64,000 nucleotides of DNA from Ramazzottius varieornatus (Eukaryota > Tardigrada > Eutardigrada > Parachela > Ramazzottiidae): positions 5,694,448 through 5,758,447 of the forward strand of contig BDGG01000002.1 of the NCBI GenBank assembly GCA_001949185.1, given 5' to 3'. Numbering within the stretch: the stretch's first letter is position 1; the number at the start of each line of letters is the position of its first letter. Below, piece by piece: positions 27,601-39,296 of the stretch. The translations under genes were made by a program, and so were the position numbers. Under the pieces are notes generated by a model. The model saw only the letters and a list, made by a program, of their open reading frames with translations, had not been told where the DNA came from and did no database searches.

Positions 27601-28796
27601 CACCCGAGTTCTCTGACAACCCTCTACGCTACAAATTCAGCTGGAGTCCTCGAGCAGTATTCCTGGCAGCACTAAACGGAGCTCGGTACATCGAACGTGG
27701 AAAGGTACCGCTTTACCTTCTTGTTGGGCAAATATATCTCCGCCTGTATCTCTACTGAACAAACACAAAGTTGCTTCTCGTTCTTTGAACATTCATTAGA
27801 TCACCGAAACACCACCTGGTGGAGTCCCTCTGATGGAGAGCACCCACGCCTTCAACTGCATCCCCGGCTTCAACTTGGAAGCCTACTCGAACCGTGACTC
27901 GCTTCACTATCTCAAAGAATACGGCATCGAAAGCGCGACCACATGCATGAGGGGCACCTTGAGATACAAAGGGTACGCGGACTGTCTGATCGGGCTCATG
28001 AACCTGGGCATGCTACAACCGACTTCACATCCTGCACTCCATCCTGACGGTCCGGAATTGACGTGGGTAAGCAAGTTCACAACGACTGTAACCTGTATGT
28101 GCCGCGCTGGGGAACTTAACGCCTTCCTCGTTTTTAGAGACAACTAACGGCAGCTTTATTGAACCAAAACCCGGATAACCTAGTCGAGAACCTCAAGAAG
28201 GTGGTGTTAGACAAGATGGGATCTCAGGAGCGTCTACAAGCAGCTGAAGAACTCGGGTTGTTCGACGACACACTCGTGGTTAAACTTGATACTCCGCTCA
28301 ATACTCTTGCGCATCATTTGGAAAAACGCCTAGCATACGGGAAGAACGAAAGAGATTTGGTTATCTTGCGTCACGATATCGATATCGCCTGGCCCAATAA
28401 GTCAAAGGTACTGACCAAGTATATAGAACGGGACAGGAGGTACGGAGGGCTGACTGAAACCGATTTTGTTCTGTCTTACAGGAAACTCGAGAAATCACGC
28501 TTGTGGTGTACGGAGAGCCGAATGGCTATACCGCAATGGCCAAAACCGTGGGATACCCTGCAGCTATCGGTACCAAGATGTTGCTGGATAAGGAAATACA
28601 GAGGAAAGGGATGTTTGTTCCTTTGACAAAAGACATCTACCGGTACGAAAAAGCTTGCTGATTCACTTCGGCGTTTTTTAATGGTTTGTCTTTCGTACAA
28701 ACGCACGATTTGCGCTTCTTTTTCAGGCCAGTTCTGCAGAGGTTGGAGAATGAAGGCATCAAAGCTGCAGTGCGCACTCGGAGGACTGATCATTAA
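24694..28796 (+). CDS. AASS: alpha-aminoadipic semialdehyde synthase (LKR/SDH), bifunctional
   Basis: The start at 24694 ([16 protein letters not shown]) is an Arg/Ser-rich mitochondrial presequence. The lysine-ketoglutarate reductase half follows: [84 protein letters not shown] and [20 protein letters not shown]. After a linker, the saccharopine dehydrogenase half has an NAD fold ([20 protein letters not shown]), then [56 protein letters not shown] and [11 protein letters not shown]. It ends near [16 protein letters not shown] at 28794-28796. Together the halves convert lysine plus 2-oxoglutarate to saccharopine and then to aminoadipate semialdehyde and glutamate, in mitochondria. About 15 exons with short introns, and both halves are intact. 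It is convergent with nitrobindin. Confidence 0.97.
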
Positions 28797-29012
28797 GGAC
28801 TGACCTGTGCTCCAAAACGAAGAACAGATTTGTTCATTCGTTTTCGCTTACCGGTTTGGACTGAAGCTAACGCAGAGTTTTTGAAGTTCTATAGAGAATG
28901 TTTATTAATGGAAAATGAATGTATCTCTAGAAAGTTTTGGAAACGACACATTGAAAATTGAAGTTTGGTAGTCGTGCCGCTTGTTTTCGCGACTCACCCC
29001 AAAGTAAAGTTG
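28797..29012. other. short convergent 3' region (AASS / nitrobindin)
   Basis: About 215 bases with the two 3' UTRs. An AATAAA complement (tttatt) occurs near 28902. Confidence 0.4.
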
Positions 29013-30001
29013 CTAGCCATTATGTAAGTGACCATGAGCGTGTCCGTCAGCTACCGCGTGGGTGACGCGCTTGTACTTGATCCTAAGATGCTCCTGAAGT
29101 TTTGTCTCGGTGGTCTCCAGCTCCAGAACGTGCTCGAGCTCCTCCGCTTCAGGGTTGAAGGTGAAGACTCGGCGAGTCTAAAAAATTATCTATGTTAGCA
29201 CAACGATAAGCAAGACGGCAATGGAATTACGTTACTTTTACTGCAGGTGGTTCTGCTGCGAAAGGCATTCGACCGATGGTGCTGGTCGTCACGATAAGTT
29301 TGTTAGGGGAAACGGATCCTGTCAGTACTTCGGCAACTCCTAACATGAACCAGAAAAGGCATGGGGCAACGCGCGACATGTTTATCAAAAGTACGTAGTT
29401 CGGCTTACCAAAGCTGTGAGCAATGATGAGAGCAACCTCGTACTCCTTCGCGAAACTATCGCCTTCTCCGCTGGCAGGTTGCTGCTTGTTATTTATACGC
29501 AGGAAACCAACTTCACGATGCATCAGAGCAGAGCGGCCTTTGACGGGGTTCCATGATTCCGCCTTGTAGTCCAGCATCTTCTGCCCCGAGAAAACAAACT
29601 CGATCTCCTCGGCGTACTTCGACGTCTTGATGGTCGGATACTGCAGTATCCCTGGCTCATGGACACTCCATTTCCCTACAGCAATACACATTCATGTACG
29701 TTCATCATAAGTTGGTGACTGCTTCCGATGTCGCAGTCAGATAGAGGGCAGTCAAGCCAAACTGACCTGCAATCCATGAAAGTGGCTCCAGTTCCTTCGG
29801 TAAGTAGTGTGGATGAACCGGAGCATGCTTAATTGGAGCTTCGGGTTCCGTCGCCGTTCCATCTGCATGTCCATAAAGCAGGCTATGTCGACGAGCCGTC
29901 TTCTCTTCCGGTTTCAGGTGAGGAGTGGCCATAGCATCTGCCGACATTCCGTTAGCATGTCCATTTGAGCCATGTTGTCTACTAGTCCCATTGTGATCCA
30001 T
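29013..30001 (-). CDS. nitrobindin-like heme beta-barrel protein (THAP4 C-terminal type)
   Basis: The ATG at 30001 (MDHNGTSRQHGSNGHANGMS) opens a His/Gly-rich, probably disordered head. The nitrobindin domain starts at LPKELEPLSWIAG, continues GKWSVHEPGILQYPTIKTSK, YAEEIEFVFSGQKMLDYKAE, SALMHREVGFLRINN, VAEVLTGSVSPNKL and STIGRMPFAAEPPAVKVTRR, and ends in EHLRIKYKRVTHAVADGHAH plus a His-rich tail, TAG at 29013. The His in MHREVGF and the C-terminal strand follow the conserved pattern of the ten-stranded barrel. Nitrobindins bind ferric heme and scavenge or isomerise nitrogen oxides such as peroxynitrite. No THAP zinc finger is fused, unlike vertebrate THAP4. A longer start at 30091 in the same frame is possible. 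Confidence 0.88.
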
Positions 30002-33000
30002 CCCGGTGTCAAAGTCAGTCCGCGCTCCGCAGAAAGACGCAGATCGAGCGCCCAAACACTGAGCTCTTTCCCAAAGATAATAAATGAGCAATGGGCAGAG
30101 TAGATCAGTAAGGCGGGGCCAGTCTAAGTAATATGGAGCGGCAACGGAGTAAAAATTGCTTTAATCGGCCAATCAAGTTTGCCAAAGTTAGAAATTTAGT
30201 GCATTCATTGGTCGTTTACGGATATTCTTTGGTGTCATGCCCCGCTTCATATGATGTCATCTGGCCACGCCTTACTGATCCACTCTGCCCACAGCTCAAA
30301 TCTGAAGTAGTACTCTTGAGCGTCCGGGATCCAAGTCTTTGTTTTAGTTTTCTTGTCAAATTTTAGCAGCTGTGGTCCCCAAGGGGCATTTCGCACAACC
30401 AAGGGATCAGTTGTCAAAGTGACCGTCAGACCGGGTGCGGAAGTAGTGCGGTTGATCACAGTAACTGTCCGAAGTTTTCAACCTCGCCCCGGGTTTGTTT
30501 TCTTTTTGAAGGGCTCATGGACAGAGTTTAGAATCCGGCCAGTGGCAGCTCTTCTTTCGTGTTCATGAATCAGGATCCTTTACGATCTCTTCATTCGTTT
30601 GTCTATACTGCTTGCTCTTCTTCGTACAACAGGTTTTGCAACGTGGTCTTAATCCGTGCATACGGGGAAGACGCATCGGAGACGTTGGAGATCTGCATTC
30701 AGGTCGGTGAACCAGCAGACAGGTGCTTGTTCGTAGGTTGGTTGACTCTTTATGACGATAGTTCCATCTCACCATCTTACCTTCTGATTGATTTTGCAAA
30801 TGAAACTGACATGTTGCTGACAAGCGATGTTGACCTAAATCGTTGTAGAGCTGTGAAAGGAACAAAGTGCCGAAGTTGGCCTGGAGGTGATTAGTTGGAG
30901 CGTTACCAACGGGTAGGTGAATTATGGTGGTGATTATGGTTGCTCTAACATGGCTTGACGATGCGGCGATTGTTAACGTGGAAAATCTGATTTTTGTTCG
31001 TTTGTACGTTTTAGAAGCGTATCGGCTGTCTCACCGTCGTTTCCGGAATGCCGGTGGCCACTTCTCCGTCGCCGCATGCAGAGAGCTTTCGCTCTGACAT
31101 TTCCACTCCAAATTCTGGCACTTTCCTTATGCATCATCATAATCACCGTCAATATCAACAAATCCACTTTAATCACTTGTCCGAAGATGTCAGTCAGAAC
31201 GTCAGTCAGCCGCAGTTTATGGGATCACAGCTGCCTGGTCCACGCTTCGTCTTGCTCAGGTATATACAACCTATATATTGTAAAGTTTATGTTTTATAGC
31301 TGCAGTTTGCACTTCGCACTGCACACCTTGCATGTATTTCGATCATTGTAAACGCGATGACAGTTTTATTGGCAGTTCGCAACACTGCTCTATGGCTAGA
31401 CATCGTGATGGCTGCTGGCTGCCCCTGCTGCAAAGAGGCTGTAGTAGACAGAAAGCGATCATCCTTGGCGGACCAAAAAATTACGCGAGCTATGGCAAAA
31501 CAGTCTTAGGCTTCGGTATATTATGTGTCGTTGGAGTTTCCCTCAGGTATCCTGAAAGGCGCCTCAAAAATTTATCTTCATGAGAACCAGGGATTACACG
31601 AGGAAGCTGGCACGTTCTGGTTTGGTGGAACTAAGGATACAGTATCACAATCAAGCGAGTAAGCGACATGTTGCTTTAGCTAGGATAAAGTTTCTCAGGT
31701 TGAATATTTGCGGTCCTGGTTTCTCATTTGGCAATGTCGCATTCTATTCGACCTACAGAATCTGGCTTCAAGATGATGATATCTTCCGTGGAGAGTTGCA
31801 AAATACTGAAGAATGATTTTCCACATAGCTCGTGTCTCCGGCCTTATAATATTGTAGTCAAGTTGACCTGCTCTTTCTTGGCTGGGAAGATGAGAAGTAT
31901 TTATGAGAAGGGCGAGGCAGACAGATATGCTTCACCGCTAGCAGCCGCAAGTGAGGTCAGCTCAGGCAGACACAATCACATCTTGCTCTACGTCTTTGCT
32001 GGTTGTTTGAATGAAAATTATCAAATTAGAAAGATAACAATGATGACTTCGCTCGAAGTGCCACAGTGAAACTTTGGTTCTTCGTCGGTTCGCCTTTTCT
32101 CAAAGCTGGGGTCCCTGCGCTTCTTGATGTGGGTGACTGGGTGGCCCGCGGAACGCCATCTGGATTGAGAATGCGGGAGTGACACTTCAGAGAGGCCTTC
32201 CTCACTTCCGCTATCCGCAATCCAAATCCGACTGTGTGGCGTAGAAGCGTCGATATAACCGCCCATATTTCGGGAATCGATGTATTTGAGCGCTGACTGC
32301 GCTCGAGTACGGCGCGCATACAGCGAAGGCACATGAATCCAAAGTTGCCATATGTTACGCTGGTAGAAAATGTTCTGCTGTCCCGTTGAGCTAGTCGCGC
32401 TTGCTTGTATAGGCTTGTGTCTGGTGCTGTTTATCCCCGGTTGAAGCTTCTGTTACAGATTGCGCTTGCGTCGTCTTCTCTTCCTCTCCTCTGCTGTGTG
32501 ATCTTCCCCACACTTGCTGCTCTGTACTATCATAACTTTTCGTGGCGTTGTTGACGTTCCCGAGCAGCGTCTACACAACATGTCATCTTGAGGATTAGCT
32601 ACTTTGTTTTTCTCGATCGTAGATCGCGACGCGCACGTCAGTTCTTGGAGACCGGTGAAGTGTGCCGCTTTGTTGACACGTACGGCTATTAATTCCACGG
32701 TGCTTACTTTTGCTTGGCGTCTGACAATCGCCAATCTCTCGTGTTGATTGTGCTGTATTATGTCATATTTTGACACGGGAACAACATGATCGAGATATCG
32801 TAAATCATTGCCTATCGAGTCGACGTTTTAGTACGCTTGAGCAAATACTCGACCTTTGGGTGTGGCCTTACACAAGAAATCTCTTTTTTCTATTTGGAAT
32901 TTTCCGGAAGCGCGGATATTTCGATATGACTGTTTTTGAGGATGTAGCTGAACTTACGGAATATTGCTCGACGAGGCTGAATGTGAAGGAAAAGTGGCGA

Positions 33001-33391
33001 GATGCGTCTGCGTTTGTCCGCTCGCGATCGGGTCGACAGTAGTCTTTCTCACAATCAGTCCCCTTTCAGCTCCACGATAAGCTTAACTGGGTCGCACCTA
33101 GTAAGACATCAGAGCTGCGTTAATCATTTGGATAAAATTGCACGAGGCTGGGGTGGTGGAAGTGAAAGTGAAGGCAGGAGGACTGAGGAAGAGCAGAAGG
33201 ATTTGATGCCGTCGTTAGGGCAGCCGGATATTACATTGGAACGAGAGCAGCTCCTGTCCTGCCAGTACTTTGTTGGCAGTGAAACCGAGTCCTTTCCATC
33301 AGTAGCCTACTATCGGAAGACTACACCTGATCTGTCGCTTCCGTCAGATCCCCAACTCACCCAGGGATCAGGTAGCTCCCAGCCAGCTGAT
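30002..33391. other. unresolved stretch with several exon-like frames, upstream of LDB1
   Basis: No gene could be assembled. Exon-like pieces are: minus 30459-30247, ending in a Trp-rich tail (EYYFRFELWAEWISKAWPDD); minus about 30683-30590 (ISNVSDASSPYARIKTTLQN); minus about 30850-30770; plus about 31015-31259, flanked by good splice signals and His/Gln/Ser-rich; minus 32367-32021, after a strong acceptor (ALKYIDSRNMGGYIDASTPH); and minus near 32770-32700 with donor gtaagc (SKYDIIQHNQHERLAIVRRQ). They may belong to one small minus-strand gene divergent from LDB1, or to alternative 5' exons of LDB1. I recognise no family. Confidence 0.35.
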
Positions 33392-36300
33392 ATGAATTCA
33401 TACCAGCAACAACAACATGACTATGGCGGCGCGTCGATGCAACCGCCAATGTTGCCGTATCAGTCGAGCTTACCTTCGCTTAGCGCCCTGACCAGTGGGT
33501 CCATGCAACCTCCCCCACTTCCGCCTGTTCCACAAAGCTTTCAACAACAGCAGCAGTTAGGAATGGCAGGCTACGCTCCACCACCATCACCGTATAACAT
33601 GGTAAGAATTCTATCTTTGACGTATCAGAATATTATCCAATTTCTTTTTTTATTGAGTTTCCGTTTTTCACTGTAGCCTTCGTCCTCGAGTCATGGCATG
33701 CCTATGCAGCAGCCGCAGTCTTTGTCTCCCGGTTATCAGCAGCACCAGCTCCAGCAGCCTCCGATGTTCTCGCAGCCACTTCATATTCCTCCCGGTGCTA
33801 ATCTTATTAGTCAAAACTCTACGTTTCCTAGAAGAGGACCGCCTGTTATGGCTCCTCCCGGTATGCAAACTCTTCCTGACGGATCGCAACTCCCCGGACC
33901 AAATCCTTTCTGCACACAACCCGAACTACGAATCCATGAAATGAATAAACGCTTACAACAACGACCGGAAGTACGCCAACAAGTAGAATCTATCCAAAAT
34001 ACATTTCTTTTTTTGTGTGACGTTTTTCTTTACGGAAAAGACGGATCTGTTCTTCGAAAATTTTTTTTTCTTCAATGGGAAATTTACTTTGTGTTTGTAC
34101 CGGTTTTTGTATTTCAGGAGAACGATAATTTGTGGTGGGATGCCTTCGCCACTGAATTTTTCGAAGATGAATCTCGGATTACCATTCGAATGAGCCCGGA
34201 AGGCGAGCAAGCTTCACCTGGACCAAGACCTCTGCAATACAGTAAGTACTAAGAACTAGCCTGCTTGTTTCCCCTTCAGGCTCAAGTAGTTGAAAAATCT
34301 CTACATTACCCCAGCTTTGATGGTGTAATTGGGTATTTGTACTAGTACATGTGTTGGAGGATAGTTCAAAGAGGCGAAGGATAGCGAAATGTGTTTGCAA
34401 GATTGTGGGTGCGCAGTGGGTTCGATCGTTGATGGGACAAAGCGCGGGAATAGCTAATCTGTATGCCAACCTGACGTCCTTGTCGGGATGTTTGTGTGTG
34501 TGACTAGGCTACAGCCTCGAACAGGGAAGAGAGAAAGAGGAACGGGAGAAGAAGCTCCTGGGAGCTCTCACTAGCAAGCTTCCTGTGACATCCGGTAGAC
34601 TTTTTACAAGCAAAAGCAAAGAAGAGGGAGGTTCGCTCGATAATTCTCGATCTGTGTCGAGATGGGATCGATAGTTTCTGTCTGTTTTGCTAGCGCACCC
34701 GAGAGTCAGCTTGTGGTTCAGGTTGTTATGTTTGCCGTGCGAGTGGTAAAGCAGAGCAGTCCACAGTATGCACTGCGTAGTATGGAGTTTGATATGCTCG
34801 TCGGCTGGTGCTGACGACATCCACTGGTGGGGAAATATTTTGTATTGGTGCCTAGGCAGATGCCGGCACAAAACGTAAACTGTGGATATTGCAAGGCGGC
34901 AGCCGCAGAGGCTAGAGCGGATTGAGTTCACGCACCACTGACAAAATTATCGATTTCGACTGGCTCGGTTTTCTCACCATTATAAGCTTTCACAGTGCGT
35001 CATGAGGCCACGCTGTCAGATACGAAGCAACAACGAAGCTTAGGATCACGCGTCGAAAAGAAAACTAGAAATAAATTATCAAAGATTATTGACAAACACA
35101 CTTGCGTCGGAATCAAAATAATGTCGACAAAATATTCGCCAAAATTACACTACGCGTATACGTTGAATGTTTCTTGTTTCGTTTGCGGCTGGAATAAAGT
35201 GGTTTATTTTAACAGGTATCGGACGAAACCTGATACCACGTTTCTTTCGAAGTTTCTTCGAAGGCGGCGTGGTGGAATTGCAGTTTCAACTGCAGCATCC
35301 TCGCGAGACCTTCATGAACGGTGTAATCATTCTCGACTGCGATAACGCAGTGCAGATGAGCACGCACATCAAACCCACCTTTGCTAAGGTCTGTGTCATG
35401 TGAACATGCATGGATCCGTCAAAGTTTTCCCCGAGATTCACAAACTGGGTTTTTTCTAGGTGTTCACCGAAGGCCGGCTAATCATCCAATTTAGCAGTGA
35501 CGAGATGATGCGGATACGCTCTTGGATGTTCATTACACGGCATCATCAGGAATTCATTCCGCGGCACTACTTGAACATGGCTCACGACCCAGTACAGTTC
35601 GAGCAGCACTCGAAGAACATCACCAACTCGGGGTTCCACATGGCCACGATCAGTTTTCTCAGAGTAAGATTTTGGAAAGTGCCTACGAGAGAAACAAAGA
35701 TTTGAAAGGAAATTTATCTTTGCAGTTGTGTGTCATACTGGAACCAATGCAGCAGCTCATGTCTCGCAATAAAGCCTTTCCGGCTATCCCGCCCAGGGAA
35801 TGCCTAACAGGAATCCTGTTTGATAAATGGAAAAGCACCGTCAGTGGGCAACCCGGTAAGCCAGGTTCTTTCTCTTTGCTTATGGCGTCCATAGATATTG
35901 CATGAGATATTGAATATGTTTTATCGGTTTTGCCTATGTGGTTCCCTTATTTCCTTTGGTTCTTTTTAAGTTCCCCCGGTCATGTCCAACGTTGCCCCTC
36001 AGGATCCCGGTGCGTGTTGAACGATATTCAGAGTTACCCTTGTTTTCCCTTTTCGCATCTTTTTTCGTTTTCCGGTATGGTTTTACGAATATACGAAGTT
36101 TCAATTCTGTTCCTGTTTTTGCAGAAGGAGCTCGTACAAACACTAAAAGACGGAAAAGGAAAGCTTCAACGGGTCGCGGTGGCGGCAGTGCTGGTGCCGT
36201 ATCTGCCAACGGACCAATACCTGGCGGTGGTAACACAGGTTCCTCCATTCCACTACCGGCCTCGAAAAAGGGAAAAGGAAATGGCGGAGGCTCGAACAGT

Positions 36301-36909
36301 TCCCTGTCCGCATCTGGCATGCCTTTAGCCACACAGGTAAGGTTGAATTCGCTAAGGCGTTTGGGAAGTATTCTCAAAATTCCGCAAGTTTTTTCCTGAT
36401 TTGGGAGCTGGGAAAACAACGCACCAGATCGTCATCTCGAGTGGCGCACTTTCTTATTGTTGTTGGACAGAAAGATGCGCCGCTCAAGATAACGATTTCT
36501 TAGGTTTTGCTTGCCCAGTTTCCATTTGTGATGTAGAAGTTTGAGTTTTTGGTTCTCGATTCGGACATGCTGATCTAACGATCTTGTTTTTCTGCAGGAC
36601 GTGATGATAGTGGGCGAGCCAACGTTGATGGGCGGCGACTTCGGTGATGAGGATGAGCGGCTCATTACACGGTTGGAGAACTCCAACTACGACCCGTCCT
36701 TGGCTGGACAAATGCAGACGCCTCTACAAGCCCTGCAACGCAGTGTCCCACCTGACGATCGGTCAGCTTCCGTCCAGCATGAAACCGTTCTCCATTACAC
36801 TTCGTCGCCCTCTAGAGGAGGCGGAAGTTGGCAGTCCCAAACACGCCCTAGCTCCGTCACCACATCAAACAACGGCAACGACAGTAAAAAGTCCTCACCA
36901 AATTCCTGA
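33392..36909 (+). CDS. LDB1: LIM domain-binding protein (LDB1/CLIM/Chip)
   Basis: The likely start is ATG 33392 (MNSYQQQQHDYGG); the frame is open upstream to an ATG at 33206, so a longer N-terminus is possible. A Gln/Pro/Met-rich head (33392-33601 and 33677-33970) precedes the conserved dimerisation domain: ELRIHEMNKRLQQRPE, NDNLWWDAFATEFFEDESRI, IGRNLIPRFFRSFFEGG, VIILDCDNAVQMSTHIKP, SDEMMRIRSWMF and LCVILEPMQQLMSRNKAF. Then follow a basic nuclear localisation segment (KRRKRKAS) with Gly/Ser-rich filler, and the LIM interaction domain DVMIVGEPTLMGGDFGDEDE with RLITRLENSNYD. The TGA is at 36907-36909. LDB1 dimerises and bridges LIM-homeodomain and LMO complexes, including enhancer-promoter looping. 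One donor lies inside a CCGGAAGT octamer (33966). Confidence 0.96.
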
Positions 36910-37648
36910 CAGTTTTCTAAAACTTTCTCGATGAGTTCAATGCAGTATTTTTAGCAGTAAGTCAAAACTTTGTACAGCACCGACACAGTGATGATGGTTA
37001 TTTTTGTTCTTGTTTCAATTCTGTTATCTTGTTATCTCACAAACAACGGTTGTTGTTTTAATTTATGTTTTGCATACTTCGGATCAACGAGCACATTTGT
37101 GCTCATTTCGAGAACTACCAGTTAAAAGGCGCAATTATCGTTATAGCAGACTCCTAAAAATGTAGGTGAAACTTAGCGGCAGGGTGATTAAGTCGAAAGG
37201 TTTTTGTTCGATGTTTTTATAATTAATCATGACAAAAGTAAACTATCTATAATTCAAGTGTTTCTCCTTGATGAGTTTCCAACTTTCCGTTCTCGTACAG
37301 ACGACAGATTATTTTACGCTAGTGCCTGCAAGTTCATCTCTAGTGGATACGTAATCGCCACTCCTGTCCTCTCACTACATGGCACATCAAAGATTTGAAA
37401 AATTGCTGCTGCGTCAGTTTTACCCTAACAAAGCGGACGCACTATTTCCTGCTTCACAAGTGCTTCTGTGAGATGGTTTCCATAATTTTCGAGGTGCGAG
37501 TAGGTTCTGTCTTTCATACTTTTCTCTCACGTCACGGTTTACGCTCGCCGATATCATTTCCGCCGAAGCTCCAAATAATCTTATCTCGTGTCTAGCAGAG
37601 TATAGCTCTGTAGAATACTGGGAGCTTCCCCTCTCGCGGTTTCACATC
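36910..37648. other. intergenic: LDB1 3' flank and promoter of the mucin-like gene
   Basis: About 740 AT-richer bases. Nothing recognisable; the small frames at 37204-37595 look random. Confidence 0.4.
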
Positions 37649-39296
37649 ATGGATGTTTTGGGCAGATTGTTGCTAATCCCGATCTTTTCCATGGTTCTCA
37701 TACGGTTGTCTAGAGGACAACAGCAGGGATATGGTTCCAGAGCCGGAGCCGCCAACGCTGTACAATCTCAACCTATCGTGAACGCAAATGGTTTTAATTC
37801 TTACTCTCAACCTAGACAGTCCGCAGGCGCAAGTCCGGGTGTCAATCAGAACAACTATGGATCTTCGCCCGACCAGCGCTACTCGAACACGCAAGGAGCT
37901 CAACGACCACCCGTATACCAGACTCCTGTCCAGACCCAGAACCGACAGGTCCCCGGGGTTCCTCCGAACACAGGAGCGTACAGTCCCCCAGCTAACGAAA
38001 TGCAACCTCAGCGACCCATTCAAACTCCACCCGGTTCCGGTTCTCCAGTGGTTGACTTTAGCAAGCCGAATGCCCGGTAAGCTGTGACTTCTATCAACAC
38101 CGGGAGTCACGATCTAGCGAAATAGAACTGTTCTTAACAATCAAGAAACTGCTTTTGTTTGACAGATGCGAATGTTACATAGCTACTCTAGCTTCGAACG
38201 ACACCATGGACTTGATGGATTTGCTGCTGCCATTTGGTACCAGCAGAGCCATTACCACCGAAAGAACGGATATCACATGCCGGGAGCTGAAGACCCAGTG
38301 CATACAGCACTGCAAGATCCAGCAAGAGTCGTGCTTGCCCGATGGTCTACGAACTATTGTGGCGAATACCAATCCTCCTGCATCATACGGGAGCTATGCA
38401 TGCACGAACCTGTAAGTGGTTTTACCGTAAGACGGCATTATATTAGTAATATGATCTCAGCGGATTTGATAGCCCGCCTATTTATCTGTAGACCGAATCG
38501 GGAGGAAGTAAGGCGACCAGCTGCGATATTCTACGCCCTAAACGCAATGTACTGTAAGGACGAAGGCTACATTGATTCGCTGGATGACCAGTACTGTTGT
38601 CTCAAGTAAGAGCTAATGGCGACTTCGCACCATAATGGGAACCCAAGGTCTAATTTGCGTTCTCTTCTCGATAGTTTTCGTCATCCGTTCGCCCAAAACG
38701 AAACAATACGTTTGTTCTCACCAGAATGCCGCGAGATTCTGTCGCCCGACTGCGGGAACGGTACCGACAGTCAAAACGCTACGTCCACAACGCCAGCAGG
38801 GAACTCTTCGGTTACATCTTCGACTCCAGCAAGCGAAATCGCAACGCCGGCAACACTGGCGTCGACCGCCAACACCACTTCCGGCCAAGCTGGTGGATCT
38901 GCGGCTACGCCCACCGTACCTTCTTCGGCATCCACCGCCTCCACTGGCACTCCAACAGCCAACAATACAGCACCTGCTGGGCCACAGCCTTCCTCGAACG
39001 TGTCTCTTACTGCCAACCTGCCTGGCGGTGGGACCATTAATATGGCCGTAAGCACGAACACTAGTAATCCACAGCCTACCAATACTCCTTCGACGACTCG
39101 GCCCTCGCAGGGCCCAGACGCGGCGACAACTTCTGCAGTAACCACCAGAAATCCTGTGACGACCACTGCGGCACCAGGAAGTGGGCTTGCATCGATCGTA
39201 TCGAACGACAACAGACCAGGAAGTCCTTTGAACGCGTCATCAATCGTAGTTACAAGCGCACCTGCGAGGGCTAGTTCGGCAGCTCCTTCGGGGTAG
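37649..39296 (+). CDS. secreted Gln/Pro-rich, Cys-containing, mucin-like protein (unrecognised)
   Basis: Four exons (37649-38076, 38166-38411, 38492-38605, 38675-39296) join in phase, giving about 470 residues. The signal peptide is MDVLGRLLLIPIFSMVLIRL and then SRG. Part 1 is Gln/Asn/Pro/Ser/Tyr-rich (residues about 24-143). Part 2 is a Cys domain over exons 2-4, with CEC, TCRELKTQC, HCKIQQESC, YGSYAC, YCKDEG, YCCLK, PECREILSPDC. The Cys spacing suggests disulfides but matches no family I know. Part 3 is about 180 residues of Ser/Thr/Ala/Pro with many N-x-S/T sites, a mucin-like domain. No clear C-terminal membrane helix; an alternative donor at the stop (gtagga) would add only a few hydrophobic residues. 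It is likely an extracellular-matrix, surface-coat or glue component, by inference only. Confidence 0.75.

Noticed and set aside
30559-30720. Plus-strand peptide containing NVVLIRAYGEDASETLE, resembling the VLVRIYG strand of ethanolamine kinase
   Set aside because: Match is a few residues only; no kinase catalytic motifs (HNDL, D-x-E) were found downstream.
34340-34520. GGGTTCGAT word suggestive of a tRNA B box
   Set aside because: No A box or acceptor-stem pairing at the right distance; the sequence lies in an LDB1 intron.
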